From contig JAJRCS010000158.1 in the NCBI GenBank assembly GCA_028678815.1, positions 1 through 5,738 on the forward strand: a stretch of DNA of 5,738 nucleotides, read 5' to 3'. Both the position numbers and the translations under genes were made by a program. Below, piece after piece: positions 1-5,738 of the stretch. The notes below the pieces were generated by a model. That model was not told the origin of the DNA, ran no database searches, and was given only the letters and a program-made list of their open reading frames with translations. The DNA is from Methanomicrobiales archaeon (GTDB lineage Archaea > Halobacteriota > Methanomicrobia > Methanomicrobiales > JACTUA01). How positions within the stretch are numbered: the stretch's first letter is position 1; every line of letters begins with the position of its first letter.

Positions 1-136
1 GGGAGATTTTGCTGCAAGCTCATACCGCTCCTGAGGGTATCCTCCCGGAATGGATCCCGGTGAGGCCACTCCCCGCGGTGATGATCCCGGGGGATGAGCT
101 CATTACCCCGGGAGGCTTACCCGTTCATGGAGGGAC
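1..136. other. Upstream region of the TPR gene, no defensible gene
   Basis: The stretch before the TPR gene carries no gene I can support. On the + strand one frame closes at a TGA at 55-57 and another at a TGA near 32. The third stays open but runs on as an out-of-frame shadow of the TPR gene. A short minus-strand start (ATG at 23-21 after a GGAG-like site) leaves the window after seven codons and cannot be judged. I see no AT-rich TATA-like box, so the TPR promoter is either weak, GC-rich or further left. The notable content is the inverted repeat at 86-112 and two purine-rich GGAGG tracts at 111-115 and 129-134. Confidence 0.5.
86..112. repeat. GC-rich inverted repeat upstream of the TPR gene
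   Basis: CCCGGGG at 86-92 is perfectly complementary to CCCCGGG at 106-112. Between them lies the 10-base palindrome ATGAGCTCAT (94-103), so the RNA could form a 7-bp GC stem, a small bulge, and a short inner stem. No T-run follows, so it does not look like an intrinsic terminator. The 3' arm merges into GGGAGG (110-115), a Shine-Dalgarno-like tract, so the fold could partly hide it. It could be an operator, a leader hairpin or chance in GC-rich DNA. Confidence 0.4.
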
Positions 137-898
137 GTGGTTCCTGTGGGCGAAGATGAAGAGGAGAGGTTCATGGAGGAGGGGACCCGGCTCGCGGTGC
201 TGGGCCGGTTCAGGCAGTCCGTCGAGTGCTTCGACCGGATCCTCGCCCTCCAGCCCCATCACTCCGGCGCCCTCGTCGCCCGGGCCTCGGGCCTCTCGAG
301 GATGGGGTACTTCCAGGAGGCGGTGAAGTGCTGCGAGGAGGTCATCGGCAGGGATCCCCTCCATCCCGGGGCCTGGTTCATCCGCGGGAGCGTCCTCTAC
401 ATGACCGGCCGCTGGACCGAGGCGATCCCCTGCCTGGACCGGGCAACGGCCATCGACCCGCGGTATGCCGAGGCATGGTATACCCTCGGGAACTGCCAGT
501 ACTACCTGGGGAACTACGACGAGGCCATCGGCTGCTATGACACCGTCATCGCCCTCGACCCCCTCTACCCGAAGGCCTGGTACAACAAGGGGGTTACCCT
601 CGCCGACGTGCGGCAGTACGAAGAGGCGCTCAGGTGCTACGAGGAGTGCACCCGGATCAACCCGGGGGTCGCCGTGGTGTACACGAACATGGGGGTCGCC
701 CTCGCGGGCCTCGGGAAGTTCGAGGAGGCCGTCGGGCAGTTCGACCGGGCCATCGGCATCAACCCCCATGACCCGACCGGCTGGAACAACAAGGCCGCGA
801 GCCTCCGGCGCCTCGGGAGGGACGAGGAGGCCGGTGCCTGCGCGGAGAAGGTGCGGGAGCTCACCCGGGGCCGGAATATGCCCTGGATCATCCGGTAG
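137..898 (+). CDS. Tetratricopeptide repeat (TPR) protein, seven tandem units
   Basis: This 253-residue protein consists almost wholly of TPR units, which stack as helix pairs into a scaffold for protein-protein contacts. The partner is unknown. Units start near residue 9 and recur every 34 residues; the closing proline falls at exactly 40, 74, 108, 142, 176 and 210, and a degenerate seventh unit ends near 246. Each has the usual core (W/F at position 4, G at 8, A at 20). No signal peptide, membrane segment or catalytic domain is visible, so a cytoplasmic adaptor is likely. The start is uncertain. GTG 137 and GTG 146 are in frame after a stop at 95-97. GTG 146 sits 11 bases after GGAGGG (129-134). 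ATG 173 has a good GGAG six bases upstream but would cut off the first helix (its F12 precedes that Met), so I favour a GTG. It is convergent with herA and need not share its role. Confidence 0.85.
   Translation: MVPVGEDEEERFMEEGTRLAVLGRFRQSVECFDRILALQPHHSGALVARASGLSRMGYFQEAVKCCEEVIGRDPLHPGAWFIRGSVLYMTGRWTEAIPCLDRATAIDPRYAEAWYTLGNCQYYLGNYDEAIGCYDTVIALDPLYPKAWYNKGVTLADVRQYEEALRCYEECTRINPGVAVVYTNMGVALAGLGKFEEAVGQFDRAIGINPHDPTGWNNKAASLRRLGRDEEAGACAEKVRELTRGRNMPWIIR
161..874 (+). repeat. Seven tandem 102-base TPR units
   Basis: The coding sequence is a run of seven degenerate 102-base (34-codon) units. Six end in a proline at identical phase, and six of the seven carry a cysteine at TPR position 23 (residues 31, 65, 99, 133, 167 and 235; residue 201 is Gln instead). 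The units have diverged at DNA level, so this is an old protein repeat rather than a recent tandem duplication. Confidence 0.8.
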
Positions 899-915
899 GC
901 TCTCAGAACCGGGTG
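889..915. terminator. Possible hairpin across the convergent stop codons
   Basis: CCGGT at 892-896 is complementary to ACCGG at 908-912 across an 11-base loop. In the + strand RNA the stem extends to 889-915 with one G-U pair. The loop region spans the TPR stop (TAG 896-898) and the herA stop (TGA at 905-903). No T-run follows in either direction, so intrinsic termination of the usual archaeal U-tract kind is not supported. A role in 3'-end formation or transcript protection is inference. A competing pairing is GGCTC 898-902 with GAGCC 918-922. Confidence 0.25.
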
Positions 916-2507
916 TCGAGCCCCTCCCCGAGGGATCCCCTCTTCTCCCGGTTGAGGGCATCGAGGTACTCCTCGTAGAGGTGGATCCGGGTGGAGACCG
1001 GGAAGGGGATCCCGAGGGTGGAGATGATGGCCTCGCCCGGCTCCAGGGTCTGGATCTCCGTGTCCATGGGCGAGAGGTCCTGCTTCGCGTGCCCCGCGAT
1101 GATGGCCCGGTCGTTCCGGTCGGAGAGGCCCATCACGACGAAGGTGTTCATCTGGGCGAGGACCCGGGGATCGACGTTCTTCGGCTGCTGGGTGACGACG
1201 CAGAGCCCCACCCCGAACTTCCTCCCCTCCATGGCGCACTCCCGGAAGACGGCGGTGCCCGGCCCTCCTGACCCGAGGACCCGCTGGGCCTCCTCGATGG
1301 TGATGAGCACCTCCCTCCGGTCGGGAACCTCCTCCTTCCCCCAGCCCGATGCCTCGCCCCGGTGCCGGTCCAGGATCTTCCGGGCGAGGACCGAGAGGAC
1401 GAAGAGCTCGCTCCGTTCGCCCATGCCGGGGATATCCACGAGGACGACCCGGTTCCTGGCGAGGTCTGCGAGGATGTCGGGGATGGAGGAGCCCTTCGCC
1501 CGGAGGAACGGGTTGGACCTGACGAGGATCCCCAGCCGGCGTTTCATCACCTGGAGGGTGCCCTGCGCGAAATTGGCGAGCTTTTCGGCGGTCTGCCGGT
1601 ACCGGGTGGTGGCCATCCACTCACGATTCTCGTCGAACTCGGTGTGGAGGAAGAGGTCCACGAGCTCGCTCCCCCGGACGTCCTCGAGCATCTCCACGAG
1701 CTCCCGCTGGGCGGGGGAGTGGTCGAAGAGGAGGAGGAGGTCGGGGGCCCGGAGGTCGTCGTACTCGAGGAAGAGGCTGGAGAGGGAGTACTTCCGCCGG
1801 AAGGCCTCGTCCCGGATGGTGTAGACGGCAAGGCCGTCCCGCCCGGCCTGGTAGTGGATGAGCCCCTCCGTGGGCTCACCCGTTGCCGAGACCCCGCCGG
1901 CCACGTACTCGCCGTGGGGGTCCACGAGGAGGAGGCCGAACCTCCGGGCCTTCATGCAGGAGGCGCAGAAGACCTTCATGAAGTTGCTCTTCCCCATGCC
2001 GGTCGTCGCAAAGACCCCCATGTGCTGGGGCATGACCCGGCTGTGGAGGGCGACCGTCACCCCCCGGAGGATATCCTGGCCGGACTTCAGGGAGCCCACC
2101 TCCACGTCCCCCATCACCTGCTCCAGGAACCGGAAGTCGGGGGCCGAGGGTGCGGCCACCCGGGAGAACTTGGCAGGGAGGGTCCGGGGCCTCCGGAAGG
2201 TCCCGTTCCGGTCCACGAACCCGAGGGGGAGGGCCTCCACGATGAGGTACACGTCCTCGGAGAGGCCGTAGAACTGCCCGGAGTGGGCCCGCAGGTCCCA
2301 CTTCACGTCCTCGAAGTTGGACTCGTGCCTCAGGTCGGTGACCCGGGCAAAGAAGGTCATGCCCTTGACAGGGTCCTCGATCTTCAGGATGTTGCCCACG
2401 TAGAGGGTCTCGTCATAGGGGATGGCAAACCGGTACGAGAGGACCGAGTTCCCGATGAGCCGGTACTTGGAGGGGTAGCCGAGGTCAGTATCGCGCAAAT
2501 TCATCAT
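903..2507 (-). CDS. herA: HerA, hexameric DNA translocase/helicase of end resection
   Basis: HerA is a ring ATPase of the HerA/FtsK group that pumps duplex DNA into the NurA nuclease during 5'-end resection. The 534-residue product is of usual family length. Residues 1-115 fit the N-terminal HAS barrel. Walker A is ATTGMGKS (167-174, bases 1986-2009), with Ala in place of the first Gly and Met where many HerAs have Ser. The DPHGEY motif is at 196-201. Walker B is LITIEEAQ (401-408), with adjacent acids E405 and E406. A TQQP sensor segment is at 439-442, with arginines at 426-429 and 448 near it as possible finger residues. The C-terminus ends in the family's beta-rich tail (GEAIIS.. near 491). 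Homology starts at the double Met, so ATG 2507 (or 2504) is chosen over a longer open frame reaching 2630. It overlaps nurA by 23 bases, which supports coupling and a shared function. Confidence 0.93.
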   Translation of the reverse strand: MMNLRDTDLGYPSKYRLIGNSVLSYRFAIPYDETLYVGNILKIEDPVKGMTFFARVTDLRHESNFEDVKWDLRAHSGQFYGLSEDVYLIVEALPLGFVDRNGTFRRPRTLPAKFSRVAAPSAPDFRFLEQVMGDVEVGSLKSGQDILRGVTVALHSRVMPQHMGVFATTGMGKSNFMKVFCASCMKARRFGLLLVDPHGEYVAGGVSATGEPTEGLIHYQAGRDGLAVYTIRDEAFRRKYSLSSLFLEYDDLRAPDLLLLFDHSPAQRELVEMLEDVRGSELVDLFLHTEFDENREWMATTRYRQTAEKLANFAQGTLQVMKRRLGILVRSNPFLRAKGSSIPDILADLARNRVVLVDIPGMGERSELFVLSVLARKILDRHRGEASGWGKEEVPDRREVLITIEEAQRVLGSGGPGTAVFRECAMEGRKFGVGLCVVTQQPKNVDPRVLAQMNTFVVMGLSDRNDRAIIAGHAKQDLSPMDTEIQTLEPGEAIISTLGIPFPVSTRIHLYEEYLDALNREKRGSLGEGLDTRF

Positions 2508-3525
2508 GGAGGTCACCAAGGAGGTCACGGGCGCTCCGGGCGTCGAGCCCGGACCGCGCCATGCCGGAGATGAGGTCGTTCTTCGCCTGCCCGACGGCAT
2601 CGGCCGGGATCCGGGCGGTGCGGTGGGCATCGAGGAGGGGATAGGGGTAGCCGGTCACCCGCCCGTCGTCCGACCAGCCGGCGAGCCGGGAGACCATTTC
2701 CCCGAGCTCGTCATCACCGGTCGGGCCGGGCACCTCGATCCTGAAGGCCAGGTGCGAGCGGGGGTGGAGCGCCGCGACGCAGGGGACGCCGTGGCGCCAC
2801 TGCCGGTACGGGGTGACGTCGAGCCCCTCCTCCCCGATCCGGAGGACCCAGGGCGGGGTGATCCCGTGGGCTTTCGCGAGGGCGAGGGCCGCCGGGACCA
2901 GGGGGAGCCCCCCGCCCCAGGTGACGGAGGTGCGCTTCGTCACCGCGCAGAGGTGGATGCCCCTCTTTGCACAGGTCCTGATGAGCCGGAGGAGGACCGG
3001 CTCATGGCTCGCGTGGGTGACCCGGAGGGCACCATCGAGCACGAGAAGGTCCCCCTGCCCGAGGCGTTCGGCAGCCCTGAGGGCGACCCAGTACTCCAGG
3101 GTGTCCCGGAGGATCCCCGCGGTCCGCTCCGGCTCGTCGTCCCGGATACCGGTGTCGGGATCGGTACCGAAGCATTCCCGGTACAGGCCCGAGAAGCTGG
3201 CATCCCTCGCCTCCTGCCCGAGGGTCACGAGCCGCAGGGGGGTGACGGCCCGGAAGGTCCGGGCACCGGCCGAGAACCCGCAGGCCGCGGCCCTGAGGAG
3301 GACCGCGGCGATGCACCCGGCATCGAAGAGCATGGCATTCGAGCCGTCGACGGCGGCGAGGATCCCGGCCTGGACGGGTTCTACCCGCCGGTAGGACTCC
3401 GGGCCAAGGCGGAAGCAGGAGGCAAACCGGGCCGGGAGGTCGGGGGGGTGCAGGCTGCCGATGCGCCCGACCAGGGCGTCGAGATCCTGCCGGTACTCGT
3501 CGTCCCCGGCGTCCCCCCCGGTCAT
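2485..3525 (-). CDS. nurA: NurA, 5'-3' nuclease partner of HerA
   Basis: NurA is a dimeric nuclease with an RNase H-like fold. It works with HerA to degrade the 5' strand at DNA breaks, leaving 3' tails for RadA. The 346-residue protein shows the family motifs: AAVDGSN with D60 (codon at 3348-3346), a probable metal ligand E144 (DTLEYW), LVLDGAL with D164, AVTKRT with K197, and a C-terminal YPYPLLDAH block with Y293/Y295 and H301. These match the Asp-Glu-Asp metal site and the Lys, Tyr and His described for Sulfolobus NurA; assigning E144 to the Glu is by spacing only. The start is ATG 3525, which overlaps the rad50 stop as ATGA and follows GGGGAGGG by six bases. Its 3' end overlaps the herA start. 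The sequence is not obvious outside the motifs, as is usual for this diverse family, but the context makes the call firm. Confidence 0.92.
   Translation of the reverse strand: MTGGDAGDDEYRQDLDALVGRIGSLHPPDLPARFASCFRLGPESYRRVEPVQAGILAAVDGSNAMLFDAGCIAAVLLRAAACGFSAGARTFRAVTPLRLVTLGQEARDASFSGLYRECFGTDPDTGIRDDEPERTAGILRDTLEYWVALRAAERLGQGDLLVLDGALRVTHASHEPVLLRLIRTCAKRGIHLCAVTKRTSVTWGGGLPLVPAALALAKAHGITPPWVLRIGEEGLDVTPYRQWRHGVPCVAALHPRSHLAFRIEVPGPTGDDELGEMVSRLAGWSDDGRVTGYPYPLLDAHRTARIPADAVGQAKNDLISGMARSGLDARSARDLLGDLHDEFARY
2513..2517 (-). promoter_or_regulatory. Ribosome binding site of herA, inside nurA
   Basis: Reading the minus strand, GGTGA lies five bases before ATG 2507 and eight before ATG 2504. 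It matches part of the archaeal GGAGGTGATC consensus. It lies within the last codons of nurA, where in-frame GTG and TTG codons further up have no such site. It therefore favours the double-Met start. Confidence 0.5.
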
Positions 3526-5738
3526 GGGCAGCCCTCCCCGAAGTCCCGGATGCGGCTCTCGCTCCCGGAGACGGACTCCACCACGAGGGTGTTCCCGAAC
3601 TCGCCCTGCACCTCGGTCACGTGGGAGATGAGGAAGATCTGGGGAAAGGAGGGCTCGAGGGCCCGGAGCGCCCGGAAGATGTTCCCCCTCCGCTCCTCGT
3701 CCTGGCTCCCGAAGATCTCGTCAAAGATGAGGAAGGTGCTCTCCTGGAGCTCGTGCATTCCGGCGATGTACCGGGAGAGGGCGATGCGAAGGGCGATGGC
3801 CACGTCGTCCTGCTCGCCACCCGAGAACCGGGAGACCGGGAAGTCCCCGCCCAGGTCATGGACGAGGAGCCGGAAGGCATCGTCGAGGATGACGGTGTCG
3901 TACCGGCCGTCGGTGATATCCGAGAGGATCCGCCCGGTCTCGTCCTGGACCTGGTCCCGGACCACACCGAGGAGGTGATCGGTGAAGCCGTTCAGCTGCT
4001 CCCTCGTGAGCTCGAGGAGCCCGATCTCCTCCCTGAGCCGGTCACGCTCCCGGGTATCCTCCTCCATCCGGCCGAGGTCACCGGTGAGCCGTTCCCGCTC
4101 TCCTTCCACCCTCGCCTTCCCTGCCCGGGCCCTCTCCAGCCGTCGTCCCAGCTCGAGGGCCTGCCGCGAGTTCTCCGCGAGCCGGGACTCCGCCCGCCGG
4201 AGGTCCTCCGGCGAGAACCCGATGGCCGAGAGCCCGGACCTGAGGCCTTCGAGGGCCTGCCGTGCAGCGGCGGCCCGTGCCAGGAGGTCCCTCTCCTGCC
4301 CGACGAGGACAGGGACCTGCTCCATCCCGGGCTTCAGCTCGAGGTAGCGCCTGTGGGCCTGCTCGGCCGCGCGGTACTCCTCATCGATCCTGCGATGGAG
4401 ATCGGGATCAAACCCGAGCTCATCCCTCTCCCGGGCGGTGCGTTCCGCCTCCCCCTGGAGGGCCTCGATGCTCTCCGCCATCCTCCCCGTCCGCTGCACG
4501 AGCCCCGGACGGGCCTTTAACCGTTCCGAGGCACCAAGGCTCTCCATCCAGGGGGCCTCGAGCCCCGCCAGTTCCCTCTCCAGGGCCTCCCGGAGGCCGG
4601 GATCGTACCCGAGGGCGGCCATCTCATGTTCGAGCTGCTCCCGGGCGGCGATCTCCCGGAGGGTCTGGTCCTGGACCGCGGTCCATTCGGCAGTCGCCTC
4701 CTCCAGCCGGCTGCAGTCCTCCCTGAGCCTCCGCGCTTCCCCGAGAAGGGAGTGGAACGCCGCCAGGTCCGCCTCGGCCTTCCGGATCTCCGACTCCCGG
4801 CCGGCCATCACCTCCCGCAGGGCCCCGGCGTCCCGCCCGATATCGGCCAGCAGGTCCTGGTACCGATCACCCAGGGGCTGGCGGCAGGTGGGGCAGGCGC
4901 CCCCGGCACCTCCGGCGGCCAGGGTGGAGAGGCTCTCCTCCAGCTCCTCCAGCCTCCGGGCTGCAAGGTCCCGGGCGGCCTTTCCGTCGGCGATGACCTG
5001 CTGGAGCTCCTGCCGGCGGGCCTCGAGGGCGGGGACCGGGTCCGCCGCCATCTGCTCCGGAACCCCTGCGTCGCGGGCCAGGCCTGCGAGCCGTGCCCGG
5101 GCCTCCCGCATCCCGTCGATCCGGGACCGGAGGAGCCCGCCCCGCTTCGCCAGTTCATCGAGGACGGCGCCCGTCCTGTCGATGCCGGCCGCGATGGCGC
5201 GGTACCGCTCCTCCATCGCCCGGAACCCGGCAAGCCGGCCCTGGATCTCCCCGCGGCGGGCAAGGGCGGGGGCGAGGGCCCGGACCCTCTCCTCGTCCCG
5301 GCCGAGCCGGGCATCCTCCTCCCGCAGCCGGGCGAGCTCCCCTTCCGCCTCGGCGATCCGCCCCTTCACCCCCGATTCCCGTGCTGTGAGTTCCTGGAAG
5401 GTGCGTGACCGGCCGGCGCTCTCCAGGGACCGTTCCCGGAGGGTCATGAACCCGGTCTCTGCCGCCGCCAGGCCCTGGAACTCCTGCCGGTGCTCCTCGA
5501 GGGATGCCAGCCTCTTCCTCGTCAGCCCGAGCTCCTTCCCGAGGCCGGCTGCCTCCTCCTCCTTCGCCTGGATGAGGGACCTCGCCGCATGGTCCCTCTT
5601 CTCCCGTTCCCGGTGACCCCTCTCCTCCTCTTCGAGGGAGGCCCGGGCCGCAGCCAGGGCCTGCTCCTCCTCCCCGAGGGCGAGGATCTCCTGTTCAGCC
5701 TTCGAGATGCCCTGCCCGGCCTCCTCGAGGGCCTGCCG
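3522..5738 (-). CDS. rad50: Rad50-type SMC-like ATPase, partial (N-terminus off the right edge)
   Basis: Rad50 dimerises on ATP and controls the Mre11 nuclease at DNA ends, bridging DNA through its zinc hook. The 738 codons seen run open to the window end. The Met at 5447 is internal, because charged coiled-coil sequence (rich in E, A, L, R) continues upstream without a stop. In order: about 280 residues of ascending coil, the CPTCRQPL hook (CPTC at bases 4895-4884), about 300 residues of descending coil, then the C-terminal ATPase lobe. The lobe has signature FSGGEQDD (SGGE at 3824-3813), Walker B FLIFDE (near 3731-3717) and H-loop ISHV (His at 3623-3621). The D-loop reads EIFGSQD rather than EPTxxLD, as in some bacterial SbcC-like relatives. 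If the two coil arms are equal, some 170-200 residues with Walker A are missing, giving a protein near 900-940 residues. Its link to nurA and herA supports Rad50 over a generic SbcC. Confidence 0.9.
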   Translation of the reverse strand, partial: RQALEEAGQGISKAEQEILALGEEEQALAAARASLEEEERGHREREKRDHAARSLIQAKEEEAAGLGKELGLTRKRLASLEEHRQEFQGLAAAETGFMTLRERSLESAGRSRTFQELTARESGVKGRIAEAEGELARLREEDARLGRDEERVRALAPALARRGEIQGRLAGFRAMEERYRAIAAGIDRTGAVLDELAKRGGLLRSRIDGMREARARLAGLARDAGVPEQMAADPVPALEARRQELQQVIADGKAARDLAARRLEELEESLSTLAAGGAGGACPTCRQPLGDRYQDLLADIGRDAGALREVMAGRESEIRKAEADLAAFHSLLGEARRLREDCSRLEEATAEWTAVQDQTLREIAAREQLEHEMAALGYDPGLREALERELAGLEAPWMESLGASERLKARPGLVQRTGRMAESIEALQGEAERTARERDELGFDPDLHRRIDEEYRAAEQAHRRYLELKPGMEQVPVLVGQERDLLARAAAARQALEGLRSGLSAIGFSPEDLRRAESRLAENSRQALELGRRLERARAGKARVEGERERLTGDLGRMEEDTRERDRLREEIGLLELTREQLNGFTDHLLGVVRDQVQDETGRILSDITDGRYDTVILDDAFRLLVHDLGGDFPVSRFSGGEQDDVAIALRIALSRYIAGMHELQESTFLIFDEIFGSQDEERRGNIFRALRALEPSFPQIFLISHVTEVQGEFGNTLVVESVSGSESRIRDFGEGCP
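3532..3539 (-). promoter_or_regulatory. Ribosome binding site of nurA, inside rad50
   Basis: GGGGAGGG on the minus strand lies six bases before ATG 3525, within the last codons of rad50. Together with the ATGA stop-start overlap it fixes the nurA start and suggests reinitiation by ribosomes finishing rad50. Confidence 0.6.
4026..4610 (-). repeat. Threefold 65-residue periodic motif in the Rad50 descending coil
   Basis: A short motif G-[YF]-[DS]-P followed by an acidic or small residue and Leu recurs three times, with its Gly codons starting at 4610, 4415 and 4220. The spacing is exactly 65 codons (195 bases) both times. Each copy precedes a charged helical stretch. Similarity beyond the motif is weak, so this is a periodic coiled-coil element, probably with breaks or bends at Gly-Pro, rather than a recent duplication. 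Confidence 0.5.

Noticed and set aside
1..23. Start of a divergent minus-strand gene (ATG 23-21, product beginning MSLQQN)
   Set aside because: Only seven codons are visible, and the upstream region is GC-rich with no promoter-like box. It cannot be supported.
9..326. Open frame on the + strand reading through 1-136 into the TPR gene
   Set aside because: It has no recognisable motif, and beyond 137 it is the wrong frame of the TPR gene with typical Ser/Arg/Gly shadow composition. A coding left end remains possible but unproven.
125..961. Minus-strand open frame opposite the TPR gene
   Set aside because: The TPR periodicity on the + strand is decisive. The antisense product is a repetitive Gly/Pro/Val-rich shadow of the same units.
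52..1016. Frequent GGATCC and GGGATCCC palindromes
   Set aside because: They fall mostly on common Gly, Asp, Ile and Pro codons in GC-rich sequence and show no regular spacing.
1362..2573. A 403-codon open frame on the + strand opposite herA
   Set aside because: Low-complexity composition (Glu, Gly, Val, Pro, His) and complete overlap with the HerA motifs on the other strand mark it as a shadow.
2508..2630. Longer herA start at 2630
   Set aside because: The extra 41 residues are Pro/Ser/Arg-rich shadow of nurA with no HerA similarity, and GGTGA sits just before the double Met.
2506..3978. A 490-codon open frame on the + strand opposite nurA and the end of rad50
   Set aside because: It is rich in Gly, Pro, Glu and Arg with no recognisable motif, spans the junction of two well-supported genes, and is the expected antisense shadow of GC-rich codons.
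3522..5447. Rad50 as a complete 641-residue protein starting at Met 5447
   Set aside because: The frame stays open to the window end with coiled-coil sequence, and a protein from 5447 would lack Walker A and most of the ascending arm.
4438..5616. Long Ser/Arg-rich open frame on the + strand opposite rad50
   Set aside because: It is the antisense reading of the Glu- and Arg-rich coiled coil, with no domain or start context.

Overview
The window is gene-dense and very GC-rich (about two thirds G+C by eye). It most likely comes from an archaeon. The main evidence is a rad50-nurA-herA gene cluster, because linkage of the HerA-NurA helicase-nuclease pair to Mre11-Rad50 is a hallmark of archaeal genomes. 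Shine-Dalgarno-like sites (GGTGA, GGGGAGGG) and a class of TPR protein abundant in methanogens fit a euryarchaeon, perhaps of the Methanomicrobiales. That finer placement is inference from protein style only, since the window has no rRNA or other marker gene.

Layout from left to right: (1) bases 1-136 hold no gene I can defend, but contain a strong GC-rich inverted repeat at 86-112. (2) Bases 137-898 on the + strand encode a protein made almost entirely of seven tandem TPR units. (3) A 4-base gap separates the TPR stop from the stop of the minus-strand cluster, and an inverted repeat spans both stops. (4) The minus-strand cluster is read from right to left: rad50 (5738 to 3522, its 5' end beyond the window), nurA (3525 to 2485) and herA (2507 to 903). 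rad50 and nurA share an ATGA overlap, and nurA and herA overlap by 23 bases, so the three genes look like one translationally coupled operon.

The three cluster proteins form the known archaeal DNA-end resection machinery. Rad50 (with Mre11, whose gene is not in the window) tethers and opens DNA ends. The hexameric HerA ATPase then drives DNA into the NurA nuclease dimer, giving 3' single strands for recombination. The key residues are present: HerA Walker A and B, NurA Asp-Glu-Asp metal ligands plus Lys, Tyr and His, and the Rad50 zinc hook, signature motif, Walker B and H-loop. The Rad50 Walker A lies off the right edge.

I see no mobile element, CRISPR array, tRNA or rRNA. The system is a known one. 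The points worth a second look are the atypical Rad50 D-loop (EIFGSQD in place of EPTxxLD), a 65-residue periodic motif in the Rad50 coiled coil, the hairpin across the convergent stops, and the structured region and ambiguous start of the TPR gene.
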